Below, piece by piece: positions 26,517 through 36,329 of a stretch of DNA of 48,392 nt. The notes beneath the pieces are model-generated. The model saw nothing but the letters and a program-made list of their open reading frames with translations. It did not search any database and was not told the origin of the DNA. The first letter of the stretch is position 1; the number at the start of each line of letters is the position of its first letter. Source of the DNA: an uncultured Saprospiraceae bacterium (GTDB taxonomy: Bacteria; Bacteroidota; Bacteroidia; Chitinophagales; Saprospiraceae); the NCBI GenBank assembly GCA_938022935.1, contig CALIHL010000102.1, forward strand, positions 1 through 48,392. Reading direction: 5' to 3'. The position numbers and the translations under genes are program-made.

Positions 26517-27626
26517 TTATAACTGAGGATTAACCAGATACTTCAATCCACTACCTGCTTTTACATATGCGGCTATGTTGTCTGGCTCACATGCTTCACT
26601 CAATGAGATCGTCTTATGAAACTCACTTTTGAAAGTAGTCTTGATCTCGTCTGCCACTCTCTTTTTCATCTTAGCAAACCCTTCTGGACCGACTCTTTGG
26701 ATGATCGGTGTTACGAGCCAACCTCCTACATTCCAGTACATGCCATATGATCGATTAAGCACAGTGGGTTGTTGACTCAGTCCACCGTAGATGTATACTT
26801 GCTTCTTAGTGACAGATCCATAGACACTGTAAGCTTCTTGTTTGCTTAAAATGGACTTCTCCATGGCATCCAATATATCGTTAGTCATAGAACCGCCTCC
26901 GATACATTCGAAAGCAAGCGTAGCTCCAGTTTCACCTATGGCTTTTATCAGATCATCTTTAAAACTTTCTTCGCTACTATTTACAACATACGATGCCCCA
27001 ATAGACTTAAGCAGATCAACTTGTTCTTTTCTTCTTACGATATTGATCAATGCGATGCCATCAGACTTACAGACCTTGACTAACATCTGACCGAGATTAG
27101 AAGCAGCTGCTGTATTTATGATAGCTTTATGGCCTTCTAACTTCATAGTCTCTACCATCGCAAGGACCGTATAAGGATTCACACAACTAGCTGCGGCATC
27201 AAGTGCTGTTGTTCCTTCATTCATAACGATACAAGCTTGAGCAGGTACGCATCTATACTTAGCAAAACAGTTTGCTCCAAAGAGTGCCACCACTTTTCCT
27301 TTCAAATGTTCTGCACCCTCACCTGCATCTATCACTGTGCCTGATCCTTCATTTCCAGAAGGGAGAGACTTACCTACTCTCCTTTTAAAATGTCCAAGGA
27401 TAGCTGGAGGATAAACAAGCGGTTTTGGATCAGCAGTTGTCCCAATAAGCGCCGGTGTTATCATATTGGACATGCCAAATAAAACAGCTACATCAGAAGG
27501 ATTGATAGGTGCCGCTTCTATCTGGACAACTACTTCACCCTTACCGGGTTTTGGAATATCAGAAGAATGAACCGATAGTTCAAGCAATCCTTTCTCATCT
27601 AATTTTGATCTTAACTCCTGATTCAT
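26517..27626 (-). CDS. Zinc-type (MDR) quinone-oxidoreductase-like dehydrogenase
   Basis: A 369-residue medium-chain dehydrogenase/reductase. The start at 27626 (MNQELRSKL) gives a normal N-terminus; an upstream frame to 27695 adds 23 unlikely residues. The GroES-like part is VVVQIEAAPINPSDVAVLFG, and the nucleotide-binding domain starts near NTAAASNLGQMLVKVCKSDG. The usual zinc Cys cluster is not seen, so a zinc-free quinone-reductase-like or enoyl-reductase-like enzyme using NAD(P)H is more likely. The ECIGGGSMTNDIL segment fits that family. The substrate is unknown. It is adjacent to, and opposite in strand from, the decayed prenyltransferase. Confidence 0.8.
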   Translation of the reverse strand: MNQELRSKLDEKGLLELSVHSSDIPKPGKGEVVVQIEAAPINPSDVAVLFGMSNMITPALIGTTADPKPLVYPPAILGHFKRRVGKSLPSGNEGSGTVIDAGEGAEHLKGKVVALFGANCFAKYRCVPAQACIVMNEGTTALDAAASCVNPYTVLAMVETMKLEGHKAIINTAAASNLGQMLVKVCKSDGIALINIVRRKEQVDLLKSIGASYVVNSSEESFKDDLIKAIGETGATLAFECIGGGSMTNDILDAMEKSILSKQEAYSVYGSVTKKQVYIYGGLSQQPTVLNRSYGMYWNVGGWLVTPIIQRVGPEGFAKMKKRVADEIKTTFKSEFHKTISLSEACEPDNIAAYVKAGSGLKYLVNPQL

Positions 27627-27758
27627 ACTTCTTGTCTTAATGGTTTTACTATTCTTTGATTTCAAAAAATGCAAAATACTTAATTGTGAGAGCAATGCTT
27701 GTCTAAAAAATTGGCTTACACAGATTTTACTCTCATAGTCTTAGCATCACTGATACGT

Positions 27759-29612
27759 TCACCGGTCTTTACTTTTTCCCTTTATTAAGAAAAGAACAGC
27801 TTCTACTTCAGTATCTACTTCATTGATGAGGTCATGAACTGAGCGCTTAACAAACACATCAGGTTGCACACCTCTATCTGGTTGCCCCAACCTTGGGCCC
27901 TCTCCCCAAAGCGGAATATCTACCTCTACTTTTGAATTAGGCAGTTCTAAGAAGAACATCTGCCCTCCGTTAATCCCTCTTAAGTTACCGCCAGTTTGTT
28001 GTCCGACCAATGTTGCCACTTTGTTGGCCTTTATAGTCTTAGAGAGGATGTACGTTGCCGAGCTATTAGACGCATCAGCAAGTACATATGTCTCACCTTT
28101 AAATCCATCTTTAGTAGGAGAAAGAGTAAACTCGAAGTCTGCACTATTGCTTTTATAAAGCCCATTGTCAGAGAGACTCACTTGATTTGTTATATCAAAC
28201 CCTTTGTTACCCCAAGTCTTTAAATAAGGCTTTAGCTCATCAGAAACTTTGATGTATTTGGCATACGGTTGATTAGCTTTTATAGAAAACGACTTCTTAA
28301 TAATGTTTCTCATCAAGACTGCACTTGGTTCATCTAAGCCACCACCATTTCCTCTGATGTCTACGATGAGATATTTTATACCTTTCTCATTTATTTCTTT
28401 GAAAGCATCATTCATGAACTTCTTCCAATCCATATCCATCTTCCAAACCACAAAGGTCCCTAAACGAAGGAGAGCAACATTTTCAGATGGATAAGTCAAC
28501 GACCATAGATCATCATAAGATTTTGGAATATTAGAGAATGATGCAAACATCAATTGTTCTCTTCTAACAAAGGTTAGTGACTTTACTGAAGCTTTATAAT
28601 GACTTTTAGTTTTAGGGTCTTGAAGTGATAACTCAAACACATCATCAATCATGGGATAAAAAAGAGTGTAATACAAATCAAAGGTCGAGTGTTCTCCATA
28701 ACCCAATATTTGCATCTTGTCGTAGCGCATCGCATCATTAGAACCATCCGCATTGGTAACAGCCAAAAGGGTCTTTAGTATATTTCTTACTTCTACCCCA
28801 TTGATGCTTATAACCTCAGTCCCACGAACCAATCTATCATTTTCAGAAACGTTACGATGGATATACATTCGTCCATCGATGATCTTAGTAGAGAAAGGGA
28901 GCTTATCTCTTTGATTCAAAATGACTTGTTCTATTTCTTCACTTTGATTAAACGCTCCAGTCATTGTATGACCACATTCTATTTTAGCGACTAACTGGGA
29001 GATAGTTTTATATGCTTCTCTCAGGGTTCGTGGTGACTCAAATACCTGACTGACCTTTTCAAACTCTGAAGCTAAGTCCTCAGGGTTAATGTGTTTTGTA
29101 AGTCCTGGATGAAGCTCATGAAGCGCCTTCTTTAAAATCTTCAGGTCCTCTTGAAGTCCTTTTGGTGAAACTTTGTACGACACGAGATCTGACTTACTCA
29201 TTCTCAAGTTACTATCCCATAAAGAGAAAGCCGTCAAACTCGATTTGCCCTTTTGATCTTGCAGCTTTCTATTGTTAACAGACTCCCACTCAATCTGATC
29301 CCCACTTCCCAAGACAAACTTATACTCTAATGATTCAGGATTGTCAATCATCACAGTAGCTTCATAAATCCCATCTTTATCGATATCTGAAAGAGTATAG
29401 TTTTCTTCCCAACTAAGAGGCAGGGTGCTTCCTCTTAAGCCTACCTTATTTATCTGTCTTCCATTTTCCATCGCTTGGGTTAAGTCAACTTGAAAAGTGA
29501 CCGAGATCTCATCTTGACTCATCACAGGTGTTTTCAAGAAGAGTATGCTTACGCTAAATATTAAAGTGATAAGGTATCCTTTGACGTCGAGCAACAATGT
29601 GTTCATTTCCAT
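27759..29612 (-). CDS. S41-family peptidase with N-terminal carbohydrate-binding-like domain
   Basis: A 617-residue protein with a hydrophobic export signal (residues about 10-32, LITLIFSVSILFLKTPVMSQ). Residues about 34-115 form an immunoglobulin/CBM20-like fold (VTFQVDLTQAM ... DGIYEATVMIDNPESLEYKFVLG). The C-terminal half is a C-terminal-processing-type peptidase: a PDZ-like region (residues about 255-300, RLVRGTEVISINGVEV), YLIVDIRGNGGG, and the nucleophile S518 in NSSATYILSK with LVGQQTGG behind it. S41 enzymes cleave peptides in the cell envelope. An in-frame second ATG (MNTLLL) is two codons in. The gene is monocistronic; the nearest genes are divergent (29866) or separate (27626). Confidence 0.82.
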   Translation of the reverse strand: MEMNTLLLDVKGYLITLIFSVSILFLKTPVMSQDEISVTFQVDLTQAMENGRQINKVGLRGSTLPLSWEENYTLSDIDKDGIYEATVMIDNPESLEYKFVLGSGDQIEWESVNNRKLQDQKGKSSLTAFSLWDSNLRMSKSDLVSYKVSPKGLQEDLKILKKALHELHPGLTKHINPEDLASEFEKVSQVFESPRTLREAYKTISQLVAKIECGHTMTGAFNQSEEIEQVILNQRDKLPFSTKIIDGRMYIHRNVSENDRLVRGTEVISINGVEVRNILKTLLAVTNADGSNDAMRYDKMQILGYGEHSTFDLYYTLFYPMIDDVFELSLQDPKTKSHYKASVKSLTFVRREQLMFASFSNIPKSYDDLWSLTYPSENVALLRLGTFVVWKMDMDWKKFMNDAFKEINEKGIKYLIVDIRGNGGGLDEPSAVLMRNIIKKSFSIKANQPYAKYIKVSDELKPYLKTWGNKGFDITNQVSLSDNGLYKSNSADFEFTLSPTKDGFKGETYVLADASNSSATYILSKTIKANKVATLVGQQTGGNLRGINGGQMFFLELPNSKVEVDIPLWGEGPRLGQPDRGVQPDVFVKRSVHDLINEVDTEVEAVLFLIKGKSKDR

Positions 29613-29865
29613 ATTTGTTTGTTTTCTTCAAAACTGCAGAACATATAAAGTCAAATCGCCTCATAAAAGAATATGGCGTCTCATATCATCTTTTGAGTCG
29701 TATCAGAAACCAAGAAACACACGCTAGAGCGGCCGGAACCTTTATGTATTAAGGAAAGAAGGCTTCTGCTCTTCCAAAGAGAAGGTCCCTCTTTGAGGTT
29801 TCAACTTTTTCGTACTTTGATAAGGATAATTTGATTTTTTACTCCATTCTTTTGAATATCGGGAT

Positions 29866-31518
29866 ATGTTCCAGCTTAATCGTCGCAAGTTTGTAGGCCT
29901 ACTTGGGCCGTTAGCAGCTTCCACTCTTTTTAAAACAGGGCCTGATCTCATCCTACACAATGCCAATATCATAACTGTAGATCCCAATCAACCAAGGGCA
30001 CAAGCCATTGCCATCTTTGGGGATCGTATACTTCATGTAGGTTCTAATCAGGAAGTTTTGAAGTTGGCGACTTCATTTACCAAGAGTGTCAACATGGATG
30101 GTCGAACCATTACACCCGGTTTTATAGATGCACACTCACATCCTGCTTCTTCAGGACGACGACACTTAATCGACTTAGACTGTTCTTTGGATTCTATTGA
30201 TAAAATTAAAACACTGGTCAGAGCGAAAGCAAAAACACTTGGTAAAAACGAATGGATCTTTGGATTCAAATACGACGATACAAAGACATCTGAAGGTCGG
30301 TATATCAATATTAGTGATCTCGACGAAGCAGCACCGGACCATCCTGTGATCATCAATCATAGAGGAGGCCATACTGCATTTGTAAATTCTAAAGCCTTAG
30401 AAATATCTGGTATCAACTCCTCTACACCAGACCCTAATGGTGGTCATATAGATCGTGATTTAACAACTGGTCAACTTACAGGTAGGTTTTTAGAAACTGC
30501 AACCGACTTGATAAAAGCTGATCGTCCCAGCTTAACAGATCAGATGTATATCGATGGTGTAGAACTGATCTCTAATATACTTGCAAAATCAGGCATCACT
30601 TCTATCCACGATGCAAGTGGAGGCATCAAAGATCTCGATGCATATCAACAAGCCAACAAGAACGGTGTGCTTAAAACAAGAATCTATAATCACATCCGCG
30701 GTTTCCAGATTTATAAAATGATCGAAGCTGGCGTACGAACTGGACTCGGAGATAAGTGGGTGAAAGTTGGGCCATTGAAAAGTGTGATTGATGGATCTAT
30801 ATCCGAAAGGACAGCCCGGCTATCAGAACCATATATAGGCAGTAAGGATGACTACGGCTTACTAGTGACAGATCCTGACGATCTGTATGAATTATGTAGA
30901 GATGCGCACAGTGCTGGTTGGCAAATTGGAGTGCATTCTAATGGAGATGTGGGTATAGACATTACACTTGGGATATTTGAAAGATTACAAAAAGAAAATC
31001 CAAAAAAAGATCCGCGATTCAGATTAGAACATTGTACTGTGATCAACGATAGTCTTGTAAAAAGGATAGCGGCTATCGGAGCGATCCCTTGTCCATTTTC
31101 CACTTATGTCTATTGGCATAGTGAGAAGATGAAATTTTATGGAGCAGATAGATTACACAACATGTTTGCATTAAGAAGCTTCTTAGATGCTGGGATTAAA
31201 GTGACACAAACTTCTGACTATCCTCCTGGCCCATACGAACCTATGATGGCGCTTCAGTCAAGTGTAACACGGGTCGGATATGATGGACGGCTGTGGGGTG
31301 CTAGTCAAAAGATAACTGTCGAAGAAGCCATAAAAATTGGAACCATCCATGGCGCTTATGCTTCCTACGAAGAACACGACAAAGGCTCTCTCGAAGCTGG
31401 AAAGTTAGCAGATCTTGTGGTCCTCGGAGTGGATCCAACACAAGTAGACCCAATGACTATCATTGATATCCCCGTGATGAAAACTATGGTGGGTGGTCAG
31501 TGGGTTTACGAGATGTAA
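29866..31518 (+). CDS. Amidohydrolase family 3 (YtcJ-like), Tat-exported
   Basis: A 550-residue amidohydrolase. A twin-arginine signal NRRKFVGLL is at residues 5-13, so it is probably folded in the cytoplasm and exported. The metal-site HxH is DAHSHP in GFIDAHSHP, and the composite domain starts DLILHNANIITVDPN. Further family blocks are LVVLGVDPTQVDPM at the C-terminus and the HCTVINDSLVKRI and TQTSDYPPGPYEPM segments. The family includes N-substituted formamide deformylases and other amide hydrolases; the substrate here is unknown. It is divergent from the S41 peptidase, with 253 bp between. That spacer shows no gene and no convincing -7 box. Confidence 0.85.
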   Translation: MFQLNRRKFVGLLGPLAASTLFKTGPDLILHNANIITVDPNQPRAQAIAIFGDRILHVGSNQEVLKLATSFTKSVNMDGRTITPGFIDAHSHPASSGRRHLIDLDCSLDSIDKIKTLVRAKAKTLGKNEWIFGFKYDDTKTSEGRYINISDLDEAAPDHPVIINHRGGHTAFVNSKALEISGINSSTPDPNGGHIDRDLTTGQLTGRFLETATDLIKADRPSLTDQMYIDGVELISNILAKSGITSIHDASGGIKDLDAYQQANKNGVLKTRIYNHIRGFQIYKMIEAGVRTGLGDKWVKVGPLKSVIDGSISERTARLSEPYIGSKDDYGLLVTDPDDLYELCRDAHSAGWQIGVHSNGDVGIDITLGIFERLQKENPKKDPRFRLEHCTVINDSLVKRIAAIGAIPCPFSTYVYWHSEKMKFYGADRLHNMFALRSFLDAGIKVTQTSDYPPGPYEPMMALQSSVTRVGYDGRLWGASQKITVEEAIKIGTIHGAYASYEEHDKGSLEAGKLADLVVLGVDPTQVDPMTIIDIPVMKTMVGGQWVYEM

Positions 31519-31563
31519 ATCCCGACTAACAATTAGAATATTTGCCGAAAGGCGACTTACGAT

Positions 31564-32325
31564 CTAGTCACTCTGAATCTTGCTAATCAACCTCAAGAAT
31601 TCTACATACAACCATACGATTGTAAAGACTAAGCCCATACCGTAATACCACTCCATATACTTTGGAGCATTAGATGCTTCACCTTTTTCAAAGTTGTCAA
31701 AGTCCAATAGAAGGTTAAGCGCTGCCACCCCGATGATGACCACTGTGATACCGATGCCGAGCCAAGTACTTTCGTGAATGAAAGGAACAGTGAATCCTGC
31801 AAAACTACCGATCCAGCTAATCAAATAAACAATCATGATGGCACCGACTGCCATGGATACGCCCATGCGAAATTTCTGCGTGACAGGTATAAGGCCTGAT
31901 CTATGGATCATCAACATGGAAGCCAACGTCGCCAATGTCGCACTGACAGCCTGAAAGACGATACCTTCAAACGATGCTGCATAAATAGCTGACACAGTAC
32001 CAACAAACAGTCCTTCTAATAAGGCAAATATCGGTGCTGTGATAGGCGCCAGATGTGGCTTAAAGCTTGTCAACATAAACACACCTGCCGCTCCTAAAGC
32101 ACCAACAGGCATAAATATTTGCATAGGCGTGCCATAACTCCAGATCGTTGTGATCATTAAGATACCAAGGAGCATAAATGTTTTATTGACCGCTCCGCTG
32201 ACCGTCATGTCTTCCGCACTCTCCATGTTGCCCCCTGTAGTACTCCTTCTTTCCAGCTCAAGTGCTTTAGCCTTGGCGATGGATTTCTCAGTAAACATTG
32301 GGTTATTAGACTTTCCTAGATTCAT
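31564..32325 (-). CDS. Bax inhibitor-1/YccA family membrane protein
   Basis: A 253-residue protein when started at the ATG at 32325 (MNLGKSNNPM). An upstream in-frame extension to 32391 adds 22 residues that look unlike the family. Seven hydrophobic segments are visible (TFMLLGILMITTIWSYG, QIFMPVGALGAAGVFML, ITAPIFALLEGLFVGTVSAIY, VFQAVSATLATLASMLMI, MAVGAIMIVYLISWIG, TWLGIGITVVIIGVAALNLLLDF and YYGMGLVFTIVWLYVEFLRLI). The arrangement and the EGLFVGTVSA motif match bacterial BI-1-like proteins (YccA/YbhL). These inner-membrane proteins include FtsH modulators and calcium leak channels. Its specific role here is unknown. Confidence 0.88.
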   Translation of the reverse strand: MNLGKSNNPMFTEKSIAKAKALELERRSTTGGNMESAEDMTVSGAVNKTFMLLGILMITTIWSYGTPMQIFMPVGALGAAGVFMLTSFKPHLAPITAPIFALLEGLFVGTVSAIYAASFEGIVFQAVSATLATLASMLMIHRSGLIPVTQKFRMGVSMAVGAIMIVYLISWIGSFAGFTVPFIHESTWLGIGITVVIIGVAALNLLLDFDNFEKGEASNAPKYMEWYYGMGLVFTIVWLYVEFLRLISKIQSD

Positions 32326-32410
32326 AGTTTGAGTGTATATAGTATTATAACGGAGATTGCTGGATATAATGTTCCCACATCCGAGTTTCACGGGTTTTAT
32401 TAATGATTAA

Positions 32411-34774
32411 TTAAGGTTTTATCTCCTTTTTCATAGCCTTCTGCATTGGATTGAGCGGCTTGATACTCTTGTTCTTCTTAAACACTTGGAATCGAGTCGG
32501 CACCTCTTTGACTGGCCAATTGTTATTGGACTCATCGATATCGCCTGTTTCCTTCATTGGATCTATCCTGATCGCTGTAACTACCTTATCCTTGGTAAAC
32601 ACTTTAGTAAACTCGTTTTCATTCTTACGCCAGATCTGCACTGGGATCGTCTCCATCTCTTTAGTACCGTCCTCATATGTCCACTCTATGATCACGGGCA
32701 TAATAAGACCGCCCTTGTTACTGAAGTGTAATTCGTAGTAGTTGTTACCGCCAAATTTCTCTTGCTTTTCCTCCTCTGTATACGTCTCATCATACATCTT
32801 AGTGACATAACTGACTGTTGAGTCATCTGTCTTCCAAGGCTCGTAGTAAGTATAGAAGTCTTGCAGTTCAGGATCTTCGTCCACAGTGAATTTTTTCCCC
32901 TCTTCTTTGTTTCTAATCTGAGATATACTTCTAAATGGTTCTTCTAATTTATAAACGAAAGTATCTACAAACTGCTCCGGATCAGATTCTAAGTCCACTT
33001 TATACCACTTGATGCTATCCAAGGATATGTCTGTTGCATCGATACTATAAAACCATCCGCGCCAGAACCAATCCAAGTCCATACCACTGGCATCTTCCAT
33101 ACTTCTAAAAAAGTCAGCCGGCGCTGGAGACTTAAAGGCCCACCGATTACAATATTCTTTAAATGCATAATCAAACAACTCTCTGCCCATCACTGTCTCT
33201 CTTAGAACATTTAATGCTGCTGCAGGTTTTGTATAAGCATTGGCGCCAAAGTTGACAAGGTTCTCCCCATTGGTCATAATCGGTTCTAAGTACTCTTTAG
33301 GTAGCGCCATATAATCTGTAATGGTAGTAGTAGCACCAAATCCATAATCAAAGTTGTTATCAAAGTCCGACTCTGCTAAAAACTCAACAAAGCTATTGAG
33401 TCCTTCATCCATCCAAGTCCATTTGCGCTCGTCACTATTGACAATCATCGGAAACCAGTTGTGCCCTACTTCATGTATGATGACTCCTATAGCAGCATTC
33501 TTGGCTCCTTCAGTATACGTGCCGTCTTCTTCTGCTCGTCCAGGATTAAATGAGATCATCGGATACTCCATTCCATTGCTCGCTTCTACAGATATGGCCA
33601 CTGGATATGGATATGGAAAGGCATACTTGCCATAACTTATCAATGTCTGCTTCACCGCTTTTGTAGAATATCTGTTGTAGATAGGATATGCTTCCTTACC
33701 ATAGTAGCTCATACACATCACTTTCTTGTCATCTGTCGTTGTATAAGGCATAGCATCCCAAACAAACTTTCTGCTGGCCGTCCAAGCAAAGTCCCTAACA
33801 TTCTTAGCACTATAATTCCATGTCTTCGTATCTGTCGACTTCTTTCTTGCCTCCATTCTCTTGGCTTCATCAAGTGTTACGATCTCCACTGGTTCTGTAG
33901 CCGTTTGTGCTTGCGTCCATCTTTGCAATTGTGTTGGAGATAAGACCTCATTATAATTTTGGCATTCTCCCGTAGCACCAACCACCATGTCTGCTGGCAC
34001 AGTCATCTCAACATTGAAGTCACCAAATGTAAGTGCAAACTCTGCCTGTCCTGTAAACTGATTAGTCTGCCAACCTCTATTGTCTGTATATGCACAAAGT
34101 CGCGGATACCACTGTGTGATCGTATAGAGGTAGTTACCATCTTTTGGAAAATATTCATAACCACCTCTTGGATAGTTAGCAAAGTCTTTGTTGAGCTCCA
34201 TCAATGCAACCCTATCTACGATATTATAATACCACTTGACGTGAAATGAAAACTGGCCACCAGACTCAATCGGTGTCTTTAAGTTGATGCGCATCAAGGT
34301 ACCATTGATCATATATTCTAACGATTGACCATTGTCGTCTTTCACCTCTTGGATGACCACTCCGTAATCTTTGACTTCATTAGCGGGATCTAAACTTCTG
34401 AGATCAGCCTCACTCATGATATCACTGATAGAGCTGGGATCAAAGTATTGATTGGTGTTGGATGTCGAATGCTGATTTTCATCCAGTTGAAGCCAGAGGT
34501 ATTTTAAAGTGTTGGGAGAGTTGTTGGTATAGGTGATCTTTTCTCTCCCGATCAATCTTTGACGTTCTGCATCCAGAGTGCTGTATATGTTATAATCACA
34601 TTGCTGCTGCCAGTACTTGTGACCTGGAGAGCCATCGATATTGCGATACTCATTGGGACTCGGTAACAGTGGGTCTATCTGCTCAAACTTATTACCATGA
34701 TTAGAGGTGTTTTGCGCTTTCGCAAATGATATCATCAGTAAGCAGGATAGAATAACAAATGAGGTTCTTAACAT
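32411..34774 (-). CDS. M1-family aminopeptidase-like metallopeptidase (gluzincin)
   Basis: A 787-residue secreted zinc peptidase. Signal peptide FVILSCLLMISFAKAQ (residues 5-20). The N-terminal beta domain (residues about 55-300) carries the M1 fold. The exopeptidase-type motif is NGMEYPM (a GAMEN-like box) and the zinc site is H434-E-V-G-H438 with the third ligand E457 in WMDEGLNSF, exactly the HExxH-x18-E spacing. The C-terminal third has a lower-conservation helical/beta region. This arrangement is common in Bacteroidota M1 enzymes exported to the periplasm or beyond, where they trim peptides. The substrate is unknown. Confidence 0.92.
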   Translation of the reverse strand: MLRTSFVILSCLLMISFAKAQNTSNHGNKFEQIDPLLPSPNEYRNIDGSPGHKYWQQQCDYNIYSTLDAERQRLIGREKITYTNNSPNTLKYLWLQLDENQHSTSNTNQYFDPSSISDIMSEADLRSLDPANEVKDYGVVIQEVKDDNGQSLEYMINGTLMRINLKTPIESGGQFSFHVKWYYNIVDRVALMELNKDFANYPRGGYEYFPKDGNYLYTITQWYPRLCAYTDNRGWQTNQFTGQAEFALTFGDFNVEMTVPADMVVGATGECQNYNEVLSPTQLQRWTQAQTATEPVEIVTLDEAKRMEARKKSTDTKTWNYSAKNVRDFAWTASRKFVWDAMPYTTTDDKKVMCMSYYGKEAYPIYNRYSTKAVKQTLISYGKYAFPYPYPVAISVEASNGMEYPMISFNPGRAEEDGTYTEGAKNAAIGVIIHEVGHNWFPMIVNSDERKWTWMDEGLNSFVEFLAESDFDNNFDYGFGATTTITDYMALPKEYLEPIMTNGENLVNFGANAYTKPAAALNVLRETVMGRELFDYAFKEYCNRWAFKSPAPADFFRSMEDASGMDLDWFWRGWFYSIDATDISLDSIKWYKVDLESDPEQFVDTFVYKLEEPFRSISQIRNKEEGKKFTVDEDPELQDFYTYYEPWKTDDSTVSYVTKMYDETYTEEEKQEKFGGNNYYELHFSNKGGLIMPVIIEWTYEDGTKEMETIPVQIWRKNENEFTKVFTKDKVVTAIRIDPMKETGDIDESNNNWPVKEVPTRFQVFKKNKSIKPLNPMQKAMKKEIKP

Positions 34775-34929
34775 GACTCTTTCTCTTTTAGATCAATTAT
34801 ATGTGAAAGGTATAAAAACAATCTACTATTGTGATTTAGCCACTATGCCAATTGTCATAATAGATACAGTCCACATCCACTCGTCTAACTAGACTACGAT
34901 TATTATATTTATCCAAATATCAACATCGT

Positions 34930-35772
34930 ATGGAAGCTTTTCTTGACTTTTTTGAGACGATGCCATCATGGCAAAAACTGCTTTGGGTATTCACTTGCTT
35001 GTCTTTTAACTGGATCATCGAGGCGATATCTCCGCTTTTCAGATTTGGTTATAAAAAGGTGAAGCACGTAGGTGTCAATATGTTTTTCTTAGCTTCTGAT
35101 CTTGGACTCAACTTGCTCTTTACGTTTTTGACTGTAGGTATCTACACATGGGCAACCACTAATAACTTTGGATTGCTCTACTTGATAGACTTACCGATTT
35201 GGTTAGAGTTGATCATCGCAGTGATGGTGCTTGATTTGGTGGCTCAGTATGCAGTCCACTATCTGTTACATAGAGTGCCTTGGATGTGGCGATTTCATAT
35301 GATACATCACAGTGATACACATGTTGACGCTACTACAGGTACAAGACATCATCCAGGTGACTATATCACAAGGGAGATATTTGCATTAGCGGCTATCTTG
35401 GTTACAGGTATACCACTCGCTTACTACCTCTTCTATAGGATCTGTACGATCTTCTTCGCTTACTTCACACATGCTAACATCAGTCTGCCAAGAGCACTCG
35501 ATAAGACATTAAGCTATGTGTTTGTCACTCCAGACATGCATAAGTTTCATCATCACTTTGAACGTCCTTGGACGGATACCAACTTCGGTAACATCTTCTC
35601 ATTCTGGGATCGCATATTTGGTACGATGGTATATGATGATCCTAAGAAGGTTAAGTTTGGCTTAGACATACTCGACGATTCTAAAGACGAGAATATCGGT
35701 TATCAACTGATGGTACCATTTAGCAAAGATGTCAAGACAGACCCTGATAAAGGGTTCTGGGGGTTTGGGTAA
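34930..35772 (+). CDS. Sterol desaturase / fatty acid hydroxylase family protein
   Basis: A 280-residue membrane di-iron protein. The hydrophobic start (residues about 13-33) and three further membrane segments surround histidine clusters HYLLH, HMIHHSDTHVDATTGTRHH and HKFHHHFERPWTD. These eight-or-so histidines build the di-iron centre of the superfamily. Related enzymes hydroxylate or desaturate fatty acids, carotenoids or sterol-like lipids using O2. The substrate cannot be told. The toxin-antitoxin pair begins on the opposite strand 30 bp beyond its stop. Confidence 0.9.
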   Translation: MEAFLDFFETMPSWQKLLWVFTCLSFNWIIEAISPLFRFGYKKVKHVGVNMFFLASDLGLNLLFTFLTVGIYTWATTNNFGLLYLIDLPIWLELIIAVMVLDLVAQYAVHYLLHRVPWMWRFHMIHHSDTHVDATTGTRHHPGDYITREIFALAAILVTGIPLAYYLFYRICTIFFAYFTHANISLPRALDKTLSYVFVTPDMHKFHHHFERPWTDTNFGNIFSFWDRIFGTMVYDDPKKVKFGLDILDDSKDENIGYQLMVPFSKDVKTDPDKGFWGFG

Positions 35773-35802
35773 TCGAAAGGATAATACTAGTAGAAGACAG
35801 CT

Positions 35803-36060
35803 TTAATCATAATGAAATCTGCACTTGGCGATTAATATTGCATCTTCCTTATATTGATAAATCAATCTGTGTTCGCTATCAATTCGTCTTGACCAAAACC
35901 CTGCGTATTTATGTTTTAAAGGTTCAGGTTTTCCAATTCCGTCAAAAGGGCTTCGTGCTATATCCTTTAGAAGTTCATTTATCTTTCTCAATTTCTTCTT
36001 GTCCGTTTTCTGCCAATACAGATAATCTTCCCATGACTCGTCGACAAAGACATACTTCAT
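35803..36060 (-). CDS. Txe/YoeB family toxin (ribosome-dependent mRNA interferase)
   Basis: An 85-residue toxin. The C-terminal block ILIAKCRFHYD matches the YoeB/Txe family ending, with the catalytic His near the C-terminus. The central KYAGFWSRRIDSEHRLIYQY contains the family's basic and catalytic residues. YoeB-type toxins cut translated mRNA at the ribosomal A site. The gene lies 1 bp after the antitoxin stop codon on the minus strand, in the standard antitoxin-first order. It should be neutralised by the protein from 36062-36316. Confidence 0.93.
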   Translation of the reverse strand: MKYVFVDESWEDYLYWQKTDKKKLRKINELLKDIARSPFDGIGKPEPLKHKYAGFWSRRIDSEHRLIYQYKEDAILIAKCRFHYD

Positions 36061-36061
36061 G

Positions 36062-36316
36062 TTAGTCTTCCATTAGGTCTTTACTTTGAACTTGTCCACT
36101 CTTGAGTTTTTTGATTGCAGCATCTAATCTCAATTCATTATTGCGAGAAGACAATTCATGATTAGTTGCCATCAATGAATTGTACTCTTGAAGCGACATA
36201 ACCACAATACCAGAGTCTTTCCCTCGATTTATAATCAAGGTTTCAAAGTCTTTTACGACTCTATCTAAGTATGATTTAATATCCTTTCTAAAGTCTGAAA
36301 CTGTTGTGATTTGCAT
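36062..36316 (-). CDS. Phd/YefM family antitoxin
   Basis: An 84-residue antitoxin. The N-terminal MQITTVSDFRKDIKSYLDRV and the segment SGIVVMSLQEYNSLMAT are the family's DNA-binding and dimer elements. The C-terminal tail (LDAAIKKLKSGQ...SKDLMED) would cover the toxin. It is promoter-proximal, as usual for this family, and its start codon follows a promoter/operator with two 10-bp repeats at 36330-36351. The complex of antitoxin and toxin normally represses its own promoter there. Confidence 0.92.
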   Translation of the reverse strand: MQITTVSDFRKDIKSYLDRVVKDFETLIINRGKDSGIVVMSLQEYNSLMATNHELSSRNNELRLDAAIKKLKSGQVQSKDLMED

Positions 36317-36329
36317 AATAGCGAGTCTT

